This document shows positions 53,233-63,514 of a DNA stretch of 64,000 nucleotides, in pieces. The stretch's first letter is position 1; every line of letters begins with the position of its first letter. The position numbers and the translations under genes were made by a program. Source of the DNA: Acetobacteraceae bacterium (GTDB taxonomy: Bacteria; Pseudomonadota; Alphaproteobacteria; Acetobacterales; Acetobacteraceae); the NCBI GenBank assembly GCA_030041375.1, contig JASHOA010000024.1:124001-188000 (forward strand), in the 5' to 3' direction. The notes under the pieces are model-generated. The model ran no database searches. It was not told the DNA's origin and saw only the letters and a program-made list of their open reading frames with translations.

Positions 53233-54230
53233 CGGCGGGCCCGCACCAGGCGGCCGATCAATGCCCCCAGCACGACTGCGATGACCAGGAAGAGGCCTTC
53301 GTAGAAGGCCTGATAGAGTGGATTGATCTTGGCAAAGAACAGGATGTTGACGATCATCGTGATGATGAAGGCGCCGGCAATCGCGCCGATGGCGCTGCCG
53401 CGTCCGCCGAAGAAGCTCACGCCTCCGAGCACGATCGCGACGATCGAGGTCAGCGTATAGCTGTCGCCGGTGGTGGCATCGCCGGCGGTCGCGGTGGCGG
53501 CGAGGAAGAGGCCCGCGATGGCATAAAGGGCGCCGGCCAGAGTGTAGGCGATGATCTTCGTGCGCACCGTCCTCACACCCAGCGCGATCGCCGCCTGCTC
53601 GTCGGCGCCGATGGCGAAGATATCGACACCGAGACGGGTACGGCGAAGCCCCAGCCAGAGGACGATGGCGATCAGCAGAAAGACCAGCGCGGTCGGCGCG
53701 TTCGGATTGACCAGGAATCCCGTGTAGCCGGGCGGCACGGCCCCGCCCGGCTGGGGCAGTACGCGGATCGCCAATCCTTGATAGATCGAAAGGGTGGCGA
53801 GCGTGACGACGATCGGCTGCAGCCGCCCGAGCCCCACCAGGAGGCCGTTGATCAGGCCGCCCGCGGCGCCGATCAGGATGATGATGACAGACACGGCGAG
53901 CTGATTGCCGAGATTCGGGCGCAACAGGATCGCAGCCAACGCATTCGTGAGGTCGATGACGCCGCCGACCGAAAGATCGATCCCCCGCGTCAGCACGACG
54001 ATGGTCTGGCCGATCGCCGCCAGTGCGAGCGGCATCGTGTTGTTGACGGTGGAGGTGATTTCGAAGTTGCCGGGCAGGCGATGCTGCTGGATGACGAACA
54101 TCACCGAGAAGATGATGATGGCGACGAGCAGGATCGCGGCGGCGAGGATCAGACCGATATGCTGCCCGAATGCATGCGAGGCAGGGCTGCGCCACCGGGC
54201 GCCCGCCCCCTCTCCCGAATCACGCGGCAC
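53229..54230 (-). CDS. Ribose-type ABC importer permease 1
   Basis: The 333-residue permease has VLTRGIDLSVGGVIDLTNAL, LQPIVVTLATLSIYQGLAIR, AIGADEQAAIALGVRTV and AIVLGGVSFFGGRGSAIGA. The start is best placed at a GTG (54230) overlapping the ATPase gene end by 11 nt; no ATG fits the topology. It pairs with the second permease and shares an operon with the two-domain ATPase and binding protein. Confidence 0.88.
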   Translation of the reverse strand: MPRDSGEGAGARWRSPASHAFGQHIGLILAAAILLVAIIIFSVMFVIQQHRLPGNFEITSTVNNTMPLALAAIGQTIVVLTRGIDLSVGGVIDLTNALAAILLRPNLGNQLAVSVIIILIGAAGGLINGLLVGLGRLQPIVVTLATLSIYQGLAIRVLPQPGGAVPPGYTGFLVNPNAPTALVFLLIAIVLWLGLRRTRLGVDIFAIGADEQAAIALGVRTVRTKIIAYTLAGALYAIAGLFLAATATAGDATTGDSYTLTSIVAIVLGGVSFFGGRGSAIGAIAGAFIITMIVNILFFAKINPLYQAFYEGLFLVIAVVLGALIGRLVRARR

Positions 54231-55776
54231 GGGCTTGGCGCATGGAAGCGGAGACAATTGCCTCGGCGGTGAGCACGGGCGGGACGAGTTCGGCGGCAAC
54301 GCGGCCATCGCGCAGCACGAGCACGCGATGGCAGAGATGTGCCAGTTCCTCGGTATCCGAGGAATAGAGGAGGATCGCCCTCTCCTCTCCTGCCAGCCGC
54401 ATGATGAGATCGTAGATCTCGTGGCGGGTGGCAACATCGACGCCGCGCGTCACGTCGTAGAGCAGCAGGATGCGCGATTCGGCCAGCAGCCAGCGGCCGA
54501 CCAGCACCTTCTGCTGGTTGCCGCCCGAGAGCGCACCGACGCGCTGGGCGGCGCTCGGCGTGCGCACGCCAAGGGCGGTGATGATCTCGCGGCTCATGCG
54601 GCCTTCGGTTGGCGCACGGATGACACCAACGCGTGAGATGCGGCGCAGAATCGGCAGCGTCAGGTTGTAGCGGACCGAAAGCGGCAGCAGTAACCCCTCG
54701 GTCTTGCGATCTTCGGGCACGAGCGCGATGCCGAGGCCGGCGTTGATGGCGTGCGAGGGGCGGTGGATGCGCAGAGGCTTGCCGCCGACGGCAATTTTCC
54801 CGCGCGCCAGCGGCGGCGCGCCGAACAGGCCGAGGAAAAGCTCGCGGTGACCCTGCCCGGCAAGGCCACCGATGCCGAGGATTTCCCCCGCCCGAAGGTG
54901 GAACGAAAGGTCGGAAGCTGGCTGGCCTATGGGGGTGGCGAGTCCCGGAATCGTTGCCTCAGTCAGCGCCAGCATGTCCTTGGCGCCGGCCGATAGAAGC
55001 GGCAGCTTCGGATAGAGGGCATCGACCCGGCGCCCGGTCATCAAGGTGATCGCCTCGCCCTCCTCGATTTCGGTGAAGGTGCCGACCTCGGAACCGTTGC
55101 GGTAGATGGTGATACGGTCGGCAATCGAGGTGATCTCGTTCCAGCGGTGCGAGGTGAACACGATCGCGGTGCCCAGCGCCCTCAGTTCGCGGATGCGTTC
55201 GAACAGCCAGGCGACCTCGCGCTCGACCAGCGAGGACGTGGGTTCGTCGAGAAAGAGGATGCGCGGTTTTTTCGTGACGACACGCGCGATTTCGACGATC
55301 TGGCGCTCGGAAAGCGAGATTTCCGCGACCTGCGCGCGTGGATCGATGTGGGAGATGCCGAGGCGGGCAAGCACGGCCTCGGCGTCGGTGGCAAGGCTCG
55401 CGCGGCGGATCAGGCCCCCTGCCCCGCGTGGCTCGCGGCCGAACAGCAGATTCTCGGCCACCGTGAGCCAGGGCAAAAGGGTGAGTTCCTGGAACACGGT
55501 GCCGATTCCCCGGCGTGTGGCATCCGCCGGGCCAGAGAAGCGTACCGGCTCGCCATCGAGGAGGATCGTGCCGGAATCGGGCGGGAATCGGCCGCCGAGA
55601 ATCTTGATCAGGGTCGATTTGCCTGCCCCGTTCTCTCCCACGAGGGCGTGCACTTCGCCGGCGTGCGCAGCAAAGGAAGCGGCGCGCAGAGCCTGCACGC
55701 CGCCGAATGTCTTGTTGAGCGTCCGCGCGGCGACCGCGGCGACGCCGGTTGCCGCCGCGGCCGCTCGCTCGCTCAT
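54220..55776 (-). CDS. Two-domain ABC importer ATPase (RbsA/XylG type)
   Basis: The 518-residue protein has two fused ATPase modules. Module 1 has Walker A GENGAGKSTLIKIL, a signature-like LSERQIVEIARVV and Walker B ILFLDEPTSSL. Module 2 has a degenerate P-loop region (GIGGLAGQGHREL), a clear LSGGNQQKVLVGRWL signature and a Walker B-like ILLLYDVTRGVD where Asp-Glu is replaced by Tyr-Asp. A degenerate second site is normal in this family. The ATG overlaps the binding-protein stop (ATGA). Confidence 0.92.
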   Translation of the reverse strand: MSERAAAAATGVAAVAARTLNKTFGGVQALRAASFAAHAGEVHALVGENGAGKSTLIKILGGRFPPDSGTILLDGEPVRFSGPADATRRGIGTVFQELTLLPWLTVAENLLFGREPRGAGGLIRRASLATDAEAVLARLGISHIDPRAQVAEISLSERQIVEIARVVTKKPRILFLDEPTSSLVEREVAWLFERIRELRALGTAIVFTSHRWNEITSIADRITIYRNGSEVGTFTEIEEGEAITLMTGRRVDALYPKLPLLSAGAKDMLALTEATIPGLATPIGQPASDLSFHLRAGEILGIGGLAGQGHRELFLGLFGAPPLARGKIAVGGKPLRIHRPSHAINAGLGIALVPEDRKTEGLLLPLSVRYNLTLPILRRISRVGVIRAPTEGRMSREIITALGVRTPSAAQRVGALSGGNQQKVLVGRWLLAESRILLLYDVTRGVDVATRHEIYDLIMRLAGEERAILLYSSDTEELAHLCHRVLVLRDGRVAAELVPPVLTAEAIVSASMRQARAA

Positions 55777-56864
55777 GCGGTCGGCAGACGCACGTTGAGG
55801 CTGCCCGAGCACGGCGTGCCCTTGAGCGCCGCATCGACACAGATATTCACCGTCGCATTGGGCCCGCTGTCGGTGAAATCGGCAAAGAAGCTGTCGGGCA
55901 GGTCCGGGAACACCGTTTCGCCGACCTTGACCGTCTCGGAAGTGACGAACGGGAAGGGAATGGTGATGTCCTTGCGCGGGTGGGACTTGTTGAGGATTTG
56001 CCGGGCCAGCTCGAGGGAGACCAGAACGAGATAGGGCGGCTGGCCGATCGAGAGGCCGTCCACGTGCTGGCCCATGTAGCCGGCCGGAGTCATGAACTTG
56101 CGGAATCCATTCTCCGCCTCCCCGGCCGTCGGCGGCAACGGCGTGCGCTTGGCGGCGATGAAGGCTTTCAGCACGCCGTCGGTGCCGCCCTGGCACCAGA
56201 TGCCGTCGATCTTGGGTGCGGAGGGGAGGTAGGCGGCGGTGTTGCGCTCGGCGGTCGCGGAATCCCACATGCCGGTATAGCGGTTGACCACCTTGATGCC
56301 GGGATTCGCCTTCCATACCGAGTCCGCGCCGGCATTGCGCTGCTGATCGACGAACGTGCCGGCCACGCCGGTGACCATGATGACATTGCCCTTGCCGCCG
56401 AGTTTCTTGGCAAGGAATTCGGCCAGTTGCTTGCCGAAGTTGAACTGATCGGTGTTGACCTTGATGGCCGAGGGAGCGGTGACGACGTTGTCGTAGGAGA
56501 CGACCAGGATGCCGCGGCTGTTTGCCTGGGTGAGGATGCCGTTATCGCCGGTGGGCGAAGCGGCATCGACCAGGATCGCATCGACGCGCTCGCCGATCAT
56601 GCCGGTTATCTGCTGATTTTCCTGGCTTACGTTGTTACCGGAGTTGAACCAGCTTCCATCGACCTCGCTCTTGTACGGCTCCATCTGGAGAGCGGCCTTG
56701 AAGAGATTTTCCATCTCGATGCGCCACTTGTTCCCGATATAGGAATTCGACAGCACGATTTTCCATTTCTTCCCGGCGGCACGGGCGCTGGCGGGCACGG
56801 TGGCGGCGATCAGCCCGGCACCAGTCGCGGTGAGCAAGGTTCGCCGGGCAAGCTTGGTCTCCAT
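55773..56864 (-). CDS. Periplasmic binding protein of the hydantoinase-linked ABC importer
   Basis: The 363-residue precursor has a Tat-like signal (ARRTLLTATGAGLIAATVPASARA) and a type-I periplasmic binding fold: WKIVLSNSYIGNKWRIEMEN, QQITGMIGERVDAILVDAAS, ILVVSYDNVV, GVAGTFVDQQRNAGAD, IDGIWCQGGTDGVLKAF. ATG at 56864 is preceded by GGGAGGAACCTC. It heads the six-gene operon SBP-ATPase-permease-permease-hyuA-hyuB. The ligand is inferred to be a nitrogenous compound handled by HyuAB rather than a simple sugar. Confidence 0.9.
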   Translation of the reverse strand: METKLARRTLLTATGAGLIAATVPASARAAGKKWKIVLSNSYIGNKWRIEMENLFKAALQMEPYKSEVDGSWFNSGNNVSQENQQITGMIGERVDAILVDAASPTGDNGILTQANSRGILVVSYDNVVTAPSAIKVNTDQFNFGKQLAEFLAKKLGGKGNVIMVTGVAGTFVDQQRNAGADSVWKANPGIKVVNRYTGMWDSATAERNTAAYLPSAPKIDGIWCQGGTDGVLKAFIAAKRTPLPPTAGEAENGFRKFMTPAGYMGQHVDGLSIGQPPYLVLVSLELARQILNKSHPRKDITIPFPFVTSETVKVGETVFPDLPDSFFADFTDSGPNATVNICVDAALKGTPCSGSLNVRLPTA

Positions 56865-57191
56865 GAGGTTCCTCCCTGTTTCGGCGCCGGATGAGCTGGT
56901 TCCGGCTGCGCCGGGGCCGGACAATAGCGTCCCGGACGGGGGCGTCAAACCGGACGGGAGGCCCGGCCCAGGTCGCCCCAGGCCCGGTGCCCCATCAGCG
57001 GGAGAGGAGGCAGCCCAGGATCGCGAGCGTGACGGCGGCTGCAATCCAGGAGGCGCAACCCTCAATGCTCCGGCTCCAATCGGCGGAACGGGGCCCAGGC
57101 GGCCCGCCGCGATCCGGCGGTATCAGCCCGTCTTCTGCTTCACATGATGGCAGGGGGAGCCCGGCTACGGTGCAGCGCAACGGCCTGCCGG
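56865..57191. other. Intergenic region without a supported gene
   Basis: This stretch lies between gcvR and the importer operon, both minus strand. It must contain the importer promoter on its left side, but no clear element is visible. A 61-codon minus-strand frame (56995-57180) ends in a hydrophobic run but lacks a good ribosome site. Confidence 0.35.
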
Positions 57192-57725
57192 TCAGACGTG
57201 CTCTCGGGCGTCCTTGACAGTCACATCGACCATGATCTCAGCCGCCAGCCTCTCCAGCGCCGATCGCAACTCCTCGCTTGTAACATCCTTCGGGACAGCC
57301 AGCCGCGCGGTGACGCGGAACATCTCCTCGCCCGTGAACGGCGCACTTTCGATGTCGCTCGCGAATTCCTCGACGCTGACGCCGAGCCCCAGCAATGTCT
57401 CGGTGACATCCCGCACAATTCCCGGCCGGTCGTGGCCGACGAGGTCGAGATCGATGATCGTCTCGCCCGGCTTCCTGCCGCCGGCGCTGCTTGCCTTGAC
57501 CGTGACACGCAGGCCGCTCTCCTCGAGCTCGCGAAGTGCCGCGGTGAGATCGAACACCTTCGTGTCGGAGACGCTCACCAGCACGATGCCGGCAAATTCG
57601 CCGGCCAGGTGTGCGAGCCGGCTGCCGAGCCAGTTCCCGCCCGCCGCCGCGACTTTCCCGGCCAGCGCGTTGACGAGACCCGGCCGGTCACGGCCGATGA
57701 AGGTCAGCACAAGAGAAGTCGCCAT
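57192..57725 (-). CDS. gcvR: ACT-domain protein, glycine cleavage system repressor-like
   Basis: The 177-residue product has two ACT domains: LVLTFIGRDRPGLVNALAGK and later LDLVGHDRPGIVRDVTETL, each with the DRPG ligand loop. GcvR in E. coli inhibits GcvA-dependent activation of gcv genes through glycine binding. Here it follows gcvP by 27 nt in the same operon, supporting a glycine-sensing role. No gcvA homologue is in the window, so a regulatory mechanism cannot be assigned. Confidence 0.85.
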   Translation of the reverse strand: MATSLVLTFIGRDRPGLVNALAGKVAAAGGNWLGSRLAHLAGEFAGIVLVSVSDTKVFDLTAALRELEESGLRVTVKASSAGGRKPGETIIDLDLVGHDRPGIVRDVTETLLGLGVSVEEFASDIESAPFTGEEMFRVTARLAVPKDVTSEELRSALERLAAEIMVDVTVKDAREHV

Positions 57726-57752
57726 TCCCTGCTCCTCGGCCCTGGCGCCGCT

Positions 57753-60638
57753 CTACTCCGCCGCTTCCTGGTAGGCCGCAACCGGCACACAGGAACAGAC
57801 GAGATGGCGATCGCCGTAGCTGTTGTCGATCCGGTTGACGGGCGAGAAGTATTTGTCGGTTTTGCGGGATCCTTCCGGGAAGCAGCCGACTTTGCGCGTA
57901 TAGGGCCGGTTCCACGGCTCGTCCGTCAGATCGTAGACGGTGTGCGGCGCATGACGCAGCGGGCTTTCCGACGCACTCCACCGCCCTGCCCTGACCGCTT
58001 CGATTTCCGCGCGGATGGCGATCATGGCATCACAGAAACGATCAAGCTCGGCCTTCGATTCGGATTCCGTGGGCTCGATCATCAACGTGCCGGCCACCGG
58101 GAAGCTCATCGTCGGGGCGTGGAACCCGTAATCGATCAATCGCTTGGCGATGTCATCCACCGTGATTCCGCCGCTCTCCTTCAAAGCCCGCGTATCGACG
58201 ATGCATTCATGTGCCACGCGCCCGCGCGGGCCCTGATAGAGGATCGGGTAATGCGGGGCGAGGCGCCGGGCGATGTAGTTGGCATTCAGGATGGCGACCG
58301 AAGTGGCAAGCGTGAGCCCTTCCCCGCCCATCAGCAGGATATAGGCGAGCGAGATCGGCAGAATGGAGGCCGAGCCGTACGGCGCCGCCGAGACGGTCCG
58401 CTCCGCACCTCTGCCAAGCTCCGGATGGCCCGGCAGGAACGGAGCGAGGTGAGCGCGCGCGGCAACCGGGCCCACCCCCGGTCCGCCGCCGCCGTGCGGA
58501 ATGCAGAACGTCTTGTGCAGGTTGAGATGGCTGACATCGGCGCCATAGCGCCCTGGCCTGGCAAGGCCGACTTGCGCGTTCAGATTCGCCCCGTCGAGAT
58601 AGACCTGCCCGCCGCAGGCGTGAACGATGTTGCAGATCTCGACGATCCGCTCTTCGAACACGCCATGCGTCGAAGGATAGGTGATCATGATGCAGGCCAG
58701 CGAATCGCGGTTCTGCTCAGCCTTTGCTTGGAGGTCGCCGAGATCCACGTTCCCCTGCGCATCACAGGCGACGACCACCACCTCCATGCCGGCCATCTGC
58801 GCGGATGCCGGGTTGGTGCCGTGCGCCGAGGCCGGGATCAGGCAGACCGTGCGATTTGCTTCCCCGCGGCTCCGGTAATAGCCGCGGATCGCCAAGAGGC
58901 CCGCAAATTCTCCTTGCGCGCCCGAGTTCGGCTGCAAGGAGACGGCATCGTAGCCGGTGATGGCGCAAAGCTTTGCCTCGAGGTCGCGGAACAGTTCGAC
59001 GTAACCCTCGGCCTGGTCTGCCGGAGCGAACGGATGCATCGCGGAAAATCCGGGCCACGTCACGGGGATCATTTCCGTGGTCGCGTTCAGCTTCATCGTG
59101 CAGGAGCCGAGCGGAATCATCGCCCGATCCAGTGCCAGGTCGCGATCGGCGAGGCGGCGCATGTAGCGCAGCATCTCCGTCTCGGATCGATGTTGGTGGA
59201 ATACCGGATGGGTGAGGAACCGGCTGGTGCGGCGGAGGCTCAAGGGAATTGTCTCGGCCGGATCGTCGAGAGCGGCTGAACGCAGCCGGTCGCCGCCGAA
59301 GATCTCGAGCACTGTCTCGACCAGATCGGGGGTCGAGAGTTCGTCCAGGCTGATGCCGATACGTGCCGGGCGATCTCCCGCGGCGGCAATCCGGCAGAGG
59401 TTGATGTTGGCCGCGACCGCGCGGGCGTGGATCTCCTCCGCGCCCTCACCGACCTCGACCGTGATCGTATCGAAAAAGCTCTCCGGCCCGGCTTTTGCCC
59501 CGAGCCGGCGCAATCCCGCTGCCAGCCGTGCGGTCAGACGGTGCACGCGGCGGGCAATGGCGGCGAGACCCTCCGGACCATGATAGACCGCGTACATCGA
59601 GGCGATGACAGCGAGCAGCACTTGCGCGGTGCAGATGTTCGATGTCGCCTTCTCGCGGCGGATGTGCTGCTCGCGCGTCTGCAGGGCGAGGCGATAGGCG
59701 GGTTCGCCGCGCGCATCCACCGAAATCCCGACCAGGCGCCCGGGCAGCGCCCGCTTGTAGGCGTCCCTGGTTGCCATGTACGCCGCATGCGGGCCGCCAA
59801 ATCCCATCGGCACGCCGAAGCGCTGCGTCGAACCGACCGCGATATCGGCGCCCAATTCTCCCGGCGGTACAAGCAAGGTCAGGGCCAACGGATCTGCCGC
59901 CATCGCCGCCACTGCGCCGTTCGCGTGCAACGCCTCGATCGTCGGGCGCCAGTCGCGGATCTCGCCGAATGTTCCAGGGTATTGCAGGAGGGCGCCGAAA
60001 ACCGCCGCCGGATCGAGTTCCCTTGCCGCATCGCCGACGATCACATCCCACCCCTGCGGCTCGGCTCGGGTCCGGATCACCGCGATCGTCTGCGGGTGGC
60101 ACGCTCCGTCCACGAAGAATGCCGGTCGTTTCGACCTGGCGATCCGCCGCGCCATCGCCATCGCCTCTGCGGCCGCGGTCGCCTCGTCGAGCAGCGACGC
60201 ATTGGCGATTTCGAGCCCGGTGAGGTCGGAGATCATGGTCTGGAAATTCAGGAGAGCCTCCAGCCTTCCCTGGCTGATTTCCGGCTGGTAGGGCGTATAG
60301 GCCGTGTACCAGGCCGGATTTTCCAGGATGTTGCGCTGGATCACCGGCGGCAGGATGGTGCCGTAATAGCCCTGGCCGATCAGTGAGGTCAGAACGCGGT
60401 TCCTGGCCGCCATCAGAGAGAGGCGCTCCAGGACCTCCCGCTCGCTCAAGCCCGGCCCGATCGCCAAAGGCTGGCGCTCCCGGATCGATCCGGGAACGGT
60501 TTCCTCGATCAGCGCCTCGAGACTGGCGGCGCCCACGGTTTCCAGCATGGCCGCCATGTCGCGCCGTGAGGGGCCGATATGCCGCTCCGCGAACGTCTGA
60601 GCCGCCCCTTCGACGAATTGTCCGCTCTCAAGGTGCAT
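57753..60638 (-). CDS. gcvP: Glycine dehydrogenase (decarboxylating), P-protein
   Basis: The 961-residue fused P-protein decarboxylates glycine and transfers aminomethyl to the H-protein lipoyl arm. N-terminal features include [20 protein letters not shown] and [20 protein letters not shown]. The C-terminal half has the PLP Lys in [21 protein letters not shown] at 60638 follows AAGGAAGAATGCA. It lies between gcvT and gcvR, with only 64 nt to gcvT, too short to encode gcvH. Confidence 0.95.
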   Translation of the reverse strand: MHLESGQFVEGAAQTFAERHIGPSRRDMAAMLETVGAASLEALIEETVPGSIRERQPLAIGPGLSEREVLERLSLMAARNRVLTSLIGQGYYGTILPPVIQRNILENPAWYTAYTPYQPEISQGRLEALLNFQTMISDLTGLEIANASLLDEATAAAEAMAMARRIARSKRPAFFVDGACHPQTIAVIRTRAEPQGWDVIVGDAARELDPAAVFGALLQYPGTFGEIRDWRPTIEALHANGAVAAMAADPLALTLLVPPGELGADIAVGSTQRFGVPMGFGGPHAAYMATRDAYKRALPGRLVGISVDARGEPAYRLALQTREQHIRREKATSNICTAQVLLAVIASMYAVYHGPEGLAAIARRVHRLTARLAAGLRRLGAKAGPESFFDTITVEVGEGAEEIHARAVAANINLCRIAAAGDRPARIGISLDELSTPDLVETVLEIFGGDRLRSAALDDPAETIPLSLRRTSRFLTHPVFHQHRSETEMLRYMRRLADRDLALDRAMIPLGSCTMKLNATTEMIPVTWPGFSAMHPFAPADQAEGYVELFRDLEAKLCAITGYDAVSLQPNSGAQGEFAGLLAIRGYYRSRGEANRTVCLIPASAHGTNPASAQMAGMEVVVVACDAQGNVDLGDLQAKAEQNRDSLACIMITYPSTHGVFEERIVEICNIVHACGGQVYLDGANLNAQVGLARPGRYGADVSHLNLHKTFCIPHGGGGPGVGPVAARAHLAPFLPGHPELGRGAERTVSAAPYGSASILPISLAYILLMGGEGLTLATSVAILNANYIARRLAPHYPILYQGPRGRVAHECIVDTRALKESGGITVDDIAKRLIDYGFHAPTMSFPVAGTLMIEPTESESKAELDRFCDAMIAIRAEIEAVRAGRWSASESPLRHAPHTVYDLTDEPWNRPYTRKVGCFPEGSRKTDKYFSPVNRIDNSYGDRHLVCSCVPVAAYQEAAE

Positions 60639-60702
60639 TGCATTCTTCCTTGCGACCCGATGAAAAACCGGTGCGCCCGGGCAGCATCCGGTTTGCGGCC
60701 TG

Positions 60703-61863
60703 TCAACTGCGCTTGAAACCCGGTAGAACGAAGGGAAGCGGGCTCACGACAACGCCATGCCGTTTCCCGCGAAGCTCCGCGGAAAGGCGCGTGCCACGCG
60801 ATCCGCACCCGCGGCGGACATATCCCATTGCCACCGGCCCGGCCACGCTCGGGCCAAACCCGCCCGAAGTGACGGTTCCGATGACCTCCATCGCCTGCTC
60901 GTCTGCAAAAAGCGCGGTGCCGCTACGAATGGGTGCGCGCCCATCCGGTTTCAACCCGACGCGCGTCTTCGCGGCTCCTTCGGCCAACTGCCTCAGAATG
61001 ACCGCCGCCCCCGGAAAGCCGCCGGCGCGCGCCCCGCCGGCCCGCCGGCTCTTCTGGATCGACCATTCGAGCGCTGCCTCAACGGGCGTGGTGCGCTGAT
61101 CGAGATCCGACCCGTAAAGACAAAGCCCGGCTTCCAGCCGCAGGCTGTCGCGCGCGCCGAGCCCGATCCACCTGACCCGCGCATCCTCCAGCAGGGCACG
61201 GGCCAGTTCCTCTGCACGGCCGGCCGGGATGCTGATTTCGAACCCATCCTCTCCGGTATAGCCGGAGCGGGAAACAACGCAGTCGGCGCCGCAGAGGTTG
61301 ATCCGCCGCACCTGCATGAAGCGCATCTCGGCGACCGATGGCGCAAGCCGCGTCAGAACCGCCTCGGCCTGAGGCCCTTGCAGTGCCAACAATGCGCGGT
61401 CGGCGAGCACGTGGATGTCGCAGGCGGTCTCGAGGCCGGCGCGGATATGCGCCGCATCGCTCGCCTTGCAGGCGGCGTTCACGACCAGCAGCAGCCGGTC
61501 CCCGACGTTCGTCACCATGAAATCGTCGAGGATGCCGCCTGCTTCGTTGGTGAGTTGCGTATAGCGCTGGCGGCCGGCCGCGAGGCCCACGATGTCTGCC
61601 GGAACCAGAGCTTCGAGCGCGGCCGCGGCGTCCTCGTTGCGGCCGGAGCGAGCGCGGAGTTCGAGCTGCCCCATATGCGAGACGTCGAACAGCCCGGCCG
61701 CGGCACGTGTGTGCAGATGTTCGGCGATGATGCCGTCCCGGTACTGCAACGGCATGTCGTAGCCGGCGAACGGCACCATGCGCGCGCCGGCTTCGAGATG
61801 CAGCGCATAAAGCGGCGTGCGCTCGAGCCCCGCCGCTTCCTGTTTCGTCTCTGCTGTGCTCAT
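60703..61863 (-). CDS. gcvT: Aminomethyltransferase, T-protein
   Basis: The 386-residue protein transfers the methylene unit from H-protein to tetrahydrofolate, releasing ammonia. Motifs are [47 protein letters not shown], and [14 protein letters not shown] (the conserved folate-site Asp). ATG at 61863 gives the canonical N-terminus. It starts 4 nt downstream of the glyA stop, so the two are probably co-translated. The C-terminal barrel is complete ([10 protein letters not shown]). Confidence 0.94.
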   Translation of the reverse strand: MSTAETKQEAAGLERTPLYALHLEAGARMVPFAGYDMPLQYRDGIIAEHLHTRAAAGLFDVSHMGQLELRARSGRNEDAAAALEALVPADIVGLAAGRQRYTQLTNEAGGILDDFMVTNVGDRLLLVVNAACKASDAAHIRAGLETACDIHVLADRALLALQGPQAEAVLTRLAPSVAEMRFMQVRRINLCGADCVVSRSGYTGEDGFEISIPAGRAEELARALLEDARVRWIGLGARDSLRLEAGLCLYGSDLDQRTTPVEAALEWSIQKSRRAGGARAGGFPGAAVILRQLAEGAAKTRVGLKPDGRAPIRSGTALFADEQAMEVIGTVTSGGFGPSVAGPVAMGYVRRGCGSRGTRLSAELRGKRHGVVVSPLPFVLPGFKRS

Positions 61864-61867
61864 CGGC

Positions 61868-63181
61868 TCATTCTGCCGCCTTCGCCGCCGAGGCCGCTCG
61901 TGCGGCACCGGCCGCGGCGTAGAGCGGGAATGATTGGCAGAGCGCCGCAACCGCTCTCGCCGCCGCCTGCTCTGCCTTCGCGTTGTCGGCCGGGTTCGCC
62001 GCAAGGCCGTCGAGCACATCGGCGATCAGCCGGGCGATCTCAGCGAATTCCGTCTCCTTGAAGCCGCGCGTCGTGCCGGCCGGGCTGCCCAGCCGGATGC
62101 CGGAGGTGACCGACGGCTTCTCGGGATCGAAGGGGATCCCGTTCTTGTTGCAGGTCAGATGCGCCCTTTCGAGGCTGGCCTCCGCCGCCTTGCCCGTCAG
62201 TCCCTTGGAGCGGAGATCGACCAGGATCAGGTGCGTATCGGTTCCGCCGGTGACGAGATCGAACCCGCGCTCCATGAGCGCCGCACCCATGGCCCGGCAA
62301 TTCGCCACCACCTGCCGCGCATACTCCTTGAAGTCCGGCCGCAACGCCTCCCCGAACGCTACCGCCTTCGCCGCAATCACGTGCATCAGCGGCCCGCCCT
62401 GCATGCCGGGGAACACGGCCGAATTGATCTTCCTCGCCAGTGCCTCGTCGTTGGTCAGGATCAGGCCGCCACGCGGCCCGCGCAGGGTCTTGTGGGTTGT
62501 CGAGGTCGCAATATGCGCGTGCGGGAACGGGCTTGGATGGACCCCGCCCGCGACCAGCCCGGCGAAATGCGCCATGTCCACCATCAAGAGCGCGCCCACC
62601 CGATCGGCGATCGCGCGGAAGCGCGCGAAGTCAATCACGCGCGGCACCGCCGAGCCGCCGGCGATGATCAGCTTCGGCTTGTGCGCCTCCGCCTTGGCGG
62701 AGACGTCGTCATAGTCGATACGGCCGTCTTCGCGGCGGACGCCGTACTGGACCGCGTGGAACCACCGGCCCGACAATGTCGGCTTCGCGCCGTGCGTCAG
62801 GTGCCCTCCGGCATCCAGTGCCATGCCGAGGATGGTATCTCCCGGTTGCAGCACTGCGAACAGGACCGCTCCGTTCGCCTGCGCTCCGGAGTGCGGCTGC
62901 ACATTGGCAAAGCCGCACGCGAACAGCTCTTTCGCCCGCGCAATCGCGGCCGCCTCGGCGACATCCACATATTCGCAGCCGCCGTAGTAGCGATGCCCGG
63001 GATAGCCTTCCGCGTATTTGTTGGTGAGCACGCTGCCCTGGGCCGCGAGCACTGCCGGGGAGACGATGTTCTCCGAGGCAATCAGCTCGATCTGCTCCTG
63101 CTGTCGCCCGAGTTCGGCCGCCATGGCTTCGGCGATCAGGGGATCCTCGATCTCGAGACGCCTTTCGAAGAAGCTCTGCAT
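61868..63181 (-). CDS. glyA: Serine hydroxymethyltransferase
   Basis: GlyA interconverts serine and glycine with 5,10-methylene-tetrahydrofolate. The 437-residue PLP enzyme has [19 protein letters not shown], the Lys in [27 protein letters not shown], and [12 protein letters not shown]. It leads the glyA-gcvT-gcvP-gcvR run. Only 12 nt separate it from the end of the sdaA remnant upstream, so it may once have been co-transcribed with serine dehydratase. The C-terminus has an Ala-rich tail ([16 protein letters not shown]). Confidence 0.95.
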   Translation of the reverse strand: MQSFFERRLEIEDPLIAEAMAAELGRQQEQIELIASENIVSPAVLAAQGSVLTNKYAEGYPGHRYYGGCEYVDVAEAAAIARAKELFACGFANVQPHSGAQANGAVLFAVLQPGDTILGMALDAGGHLTHGAKPTLSGRWFHAVQYGVRREDGRIDYDDVSAKAEAHKPKLIIAGGSAVPRVIDFARFRAIADRVGALLMVDMAHFAGLVAGGVHPSPFPHAHIATSTTHKTLRGPRGGLILTNDEALARKINSAVFPGMQGGPLMHVIAAKAVAFGEALRPDFKEYARQVVANCRAMGAALMERGFDLVTGGTDTHLILVDLRSKGLTGKAAEASLERAHLTCNKNGIPFDPEKPSVTSGIRLGSPAGTTRGFKETEFAEIARLIADVLDGLAANPADNAKAEQAAARAVAALCQSFPLYAAAGAARAASAAKAAE

Positions 63182-63193
63182 CTGCCTGTTCCC

Positions 63194-63424
63194 TCAGCAC
63201 TGTACGACATTGACGGCGAGGCCGCCGAGGCTGGTTTGCTTGTATTGGGAGCGCATGTCCTGCCCGGTCTGGCGCATCGTCTCGATCACCGTATCCAGCG
63301 ATACAATATGCGCGCCGTCGCCGCGAAGTGCGAGATTGTGCTCCATGCCGATTTCCGCCGCCTTCTCGATCTGCTCGTTGCTGCCGCCAAGCGAAGCTGT
63401 CAACGCCCCGGCGGCGCTGCTCAT
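63194..63424 (-). pseudogene. sdaA: Doubly deleted remnant of L-serine dehydratase
   Basis: Only about 76 codons remain: [28 protein letters not shown], then directly [40 protein letters not shown] and NVVQC, the normal C-terminus. The N-terminal about 380 residues are absent. In addition, the roughly 35-residue segment that normally separates EHNL from the LRGDG region, containing iron-sulfur-ligand cysteines (DPVGGLVQVPCIERN in intact enzymes), is missing in frame. It cannot form the 4Fe-4S cluster. It lies 12 nt before glyA. Confidence 0.8.
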
Positions 63425-63464
63425 TGCGGTCTGAGCGTTCCGCGACAGGAGCGTGCTCTTCCAT

Positions 63465-63513
63465 CCCACTTGACGCAGGCCCACTTGACGCAGGCAGGCA
63501 CGGAAGCGATAGC
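63465..63513 (+). promoter_or_regulatory. metE promoter with duplicated -35 segment
   Basis: The 15-mer CCCACTTGACGCAGG is tandemly repeated at 63465 and 63480, so TTGACG occurs at 63470 and 63485. The second TTGACG is spaced exactly 17 nt from GATAGC (63508-63513), a fair sigma-70 -10. Transcription would start near 63520, at the 5' edge of the riboswitch. Confidence 0.6.
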
Positions 63514-63514
63514 T

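Noticed and set aside
52267-54195. Apparent 642-residue double permease
   Set aside because: The N-terminal half is permease 1 in a shifted frame; permease 2 starts at 53232 with its own overlap.
56995-57180. 61-codon minus-strand ORF with a hydrophobic C-terminus
   Set aside because: There is no ribosome site and the composition is that of GC-rich filler; too weak to call.
57144-59279. 711-codon plus-strand open frame opposite gcvP and gcvR
   Set aside because: It is an antisense shadow of well-identified minus-strand genes; high GC keeps stops rare, and its translation is Arg/Asp/Gly-rich without motifs.
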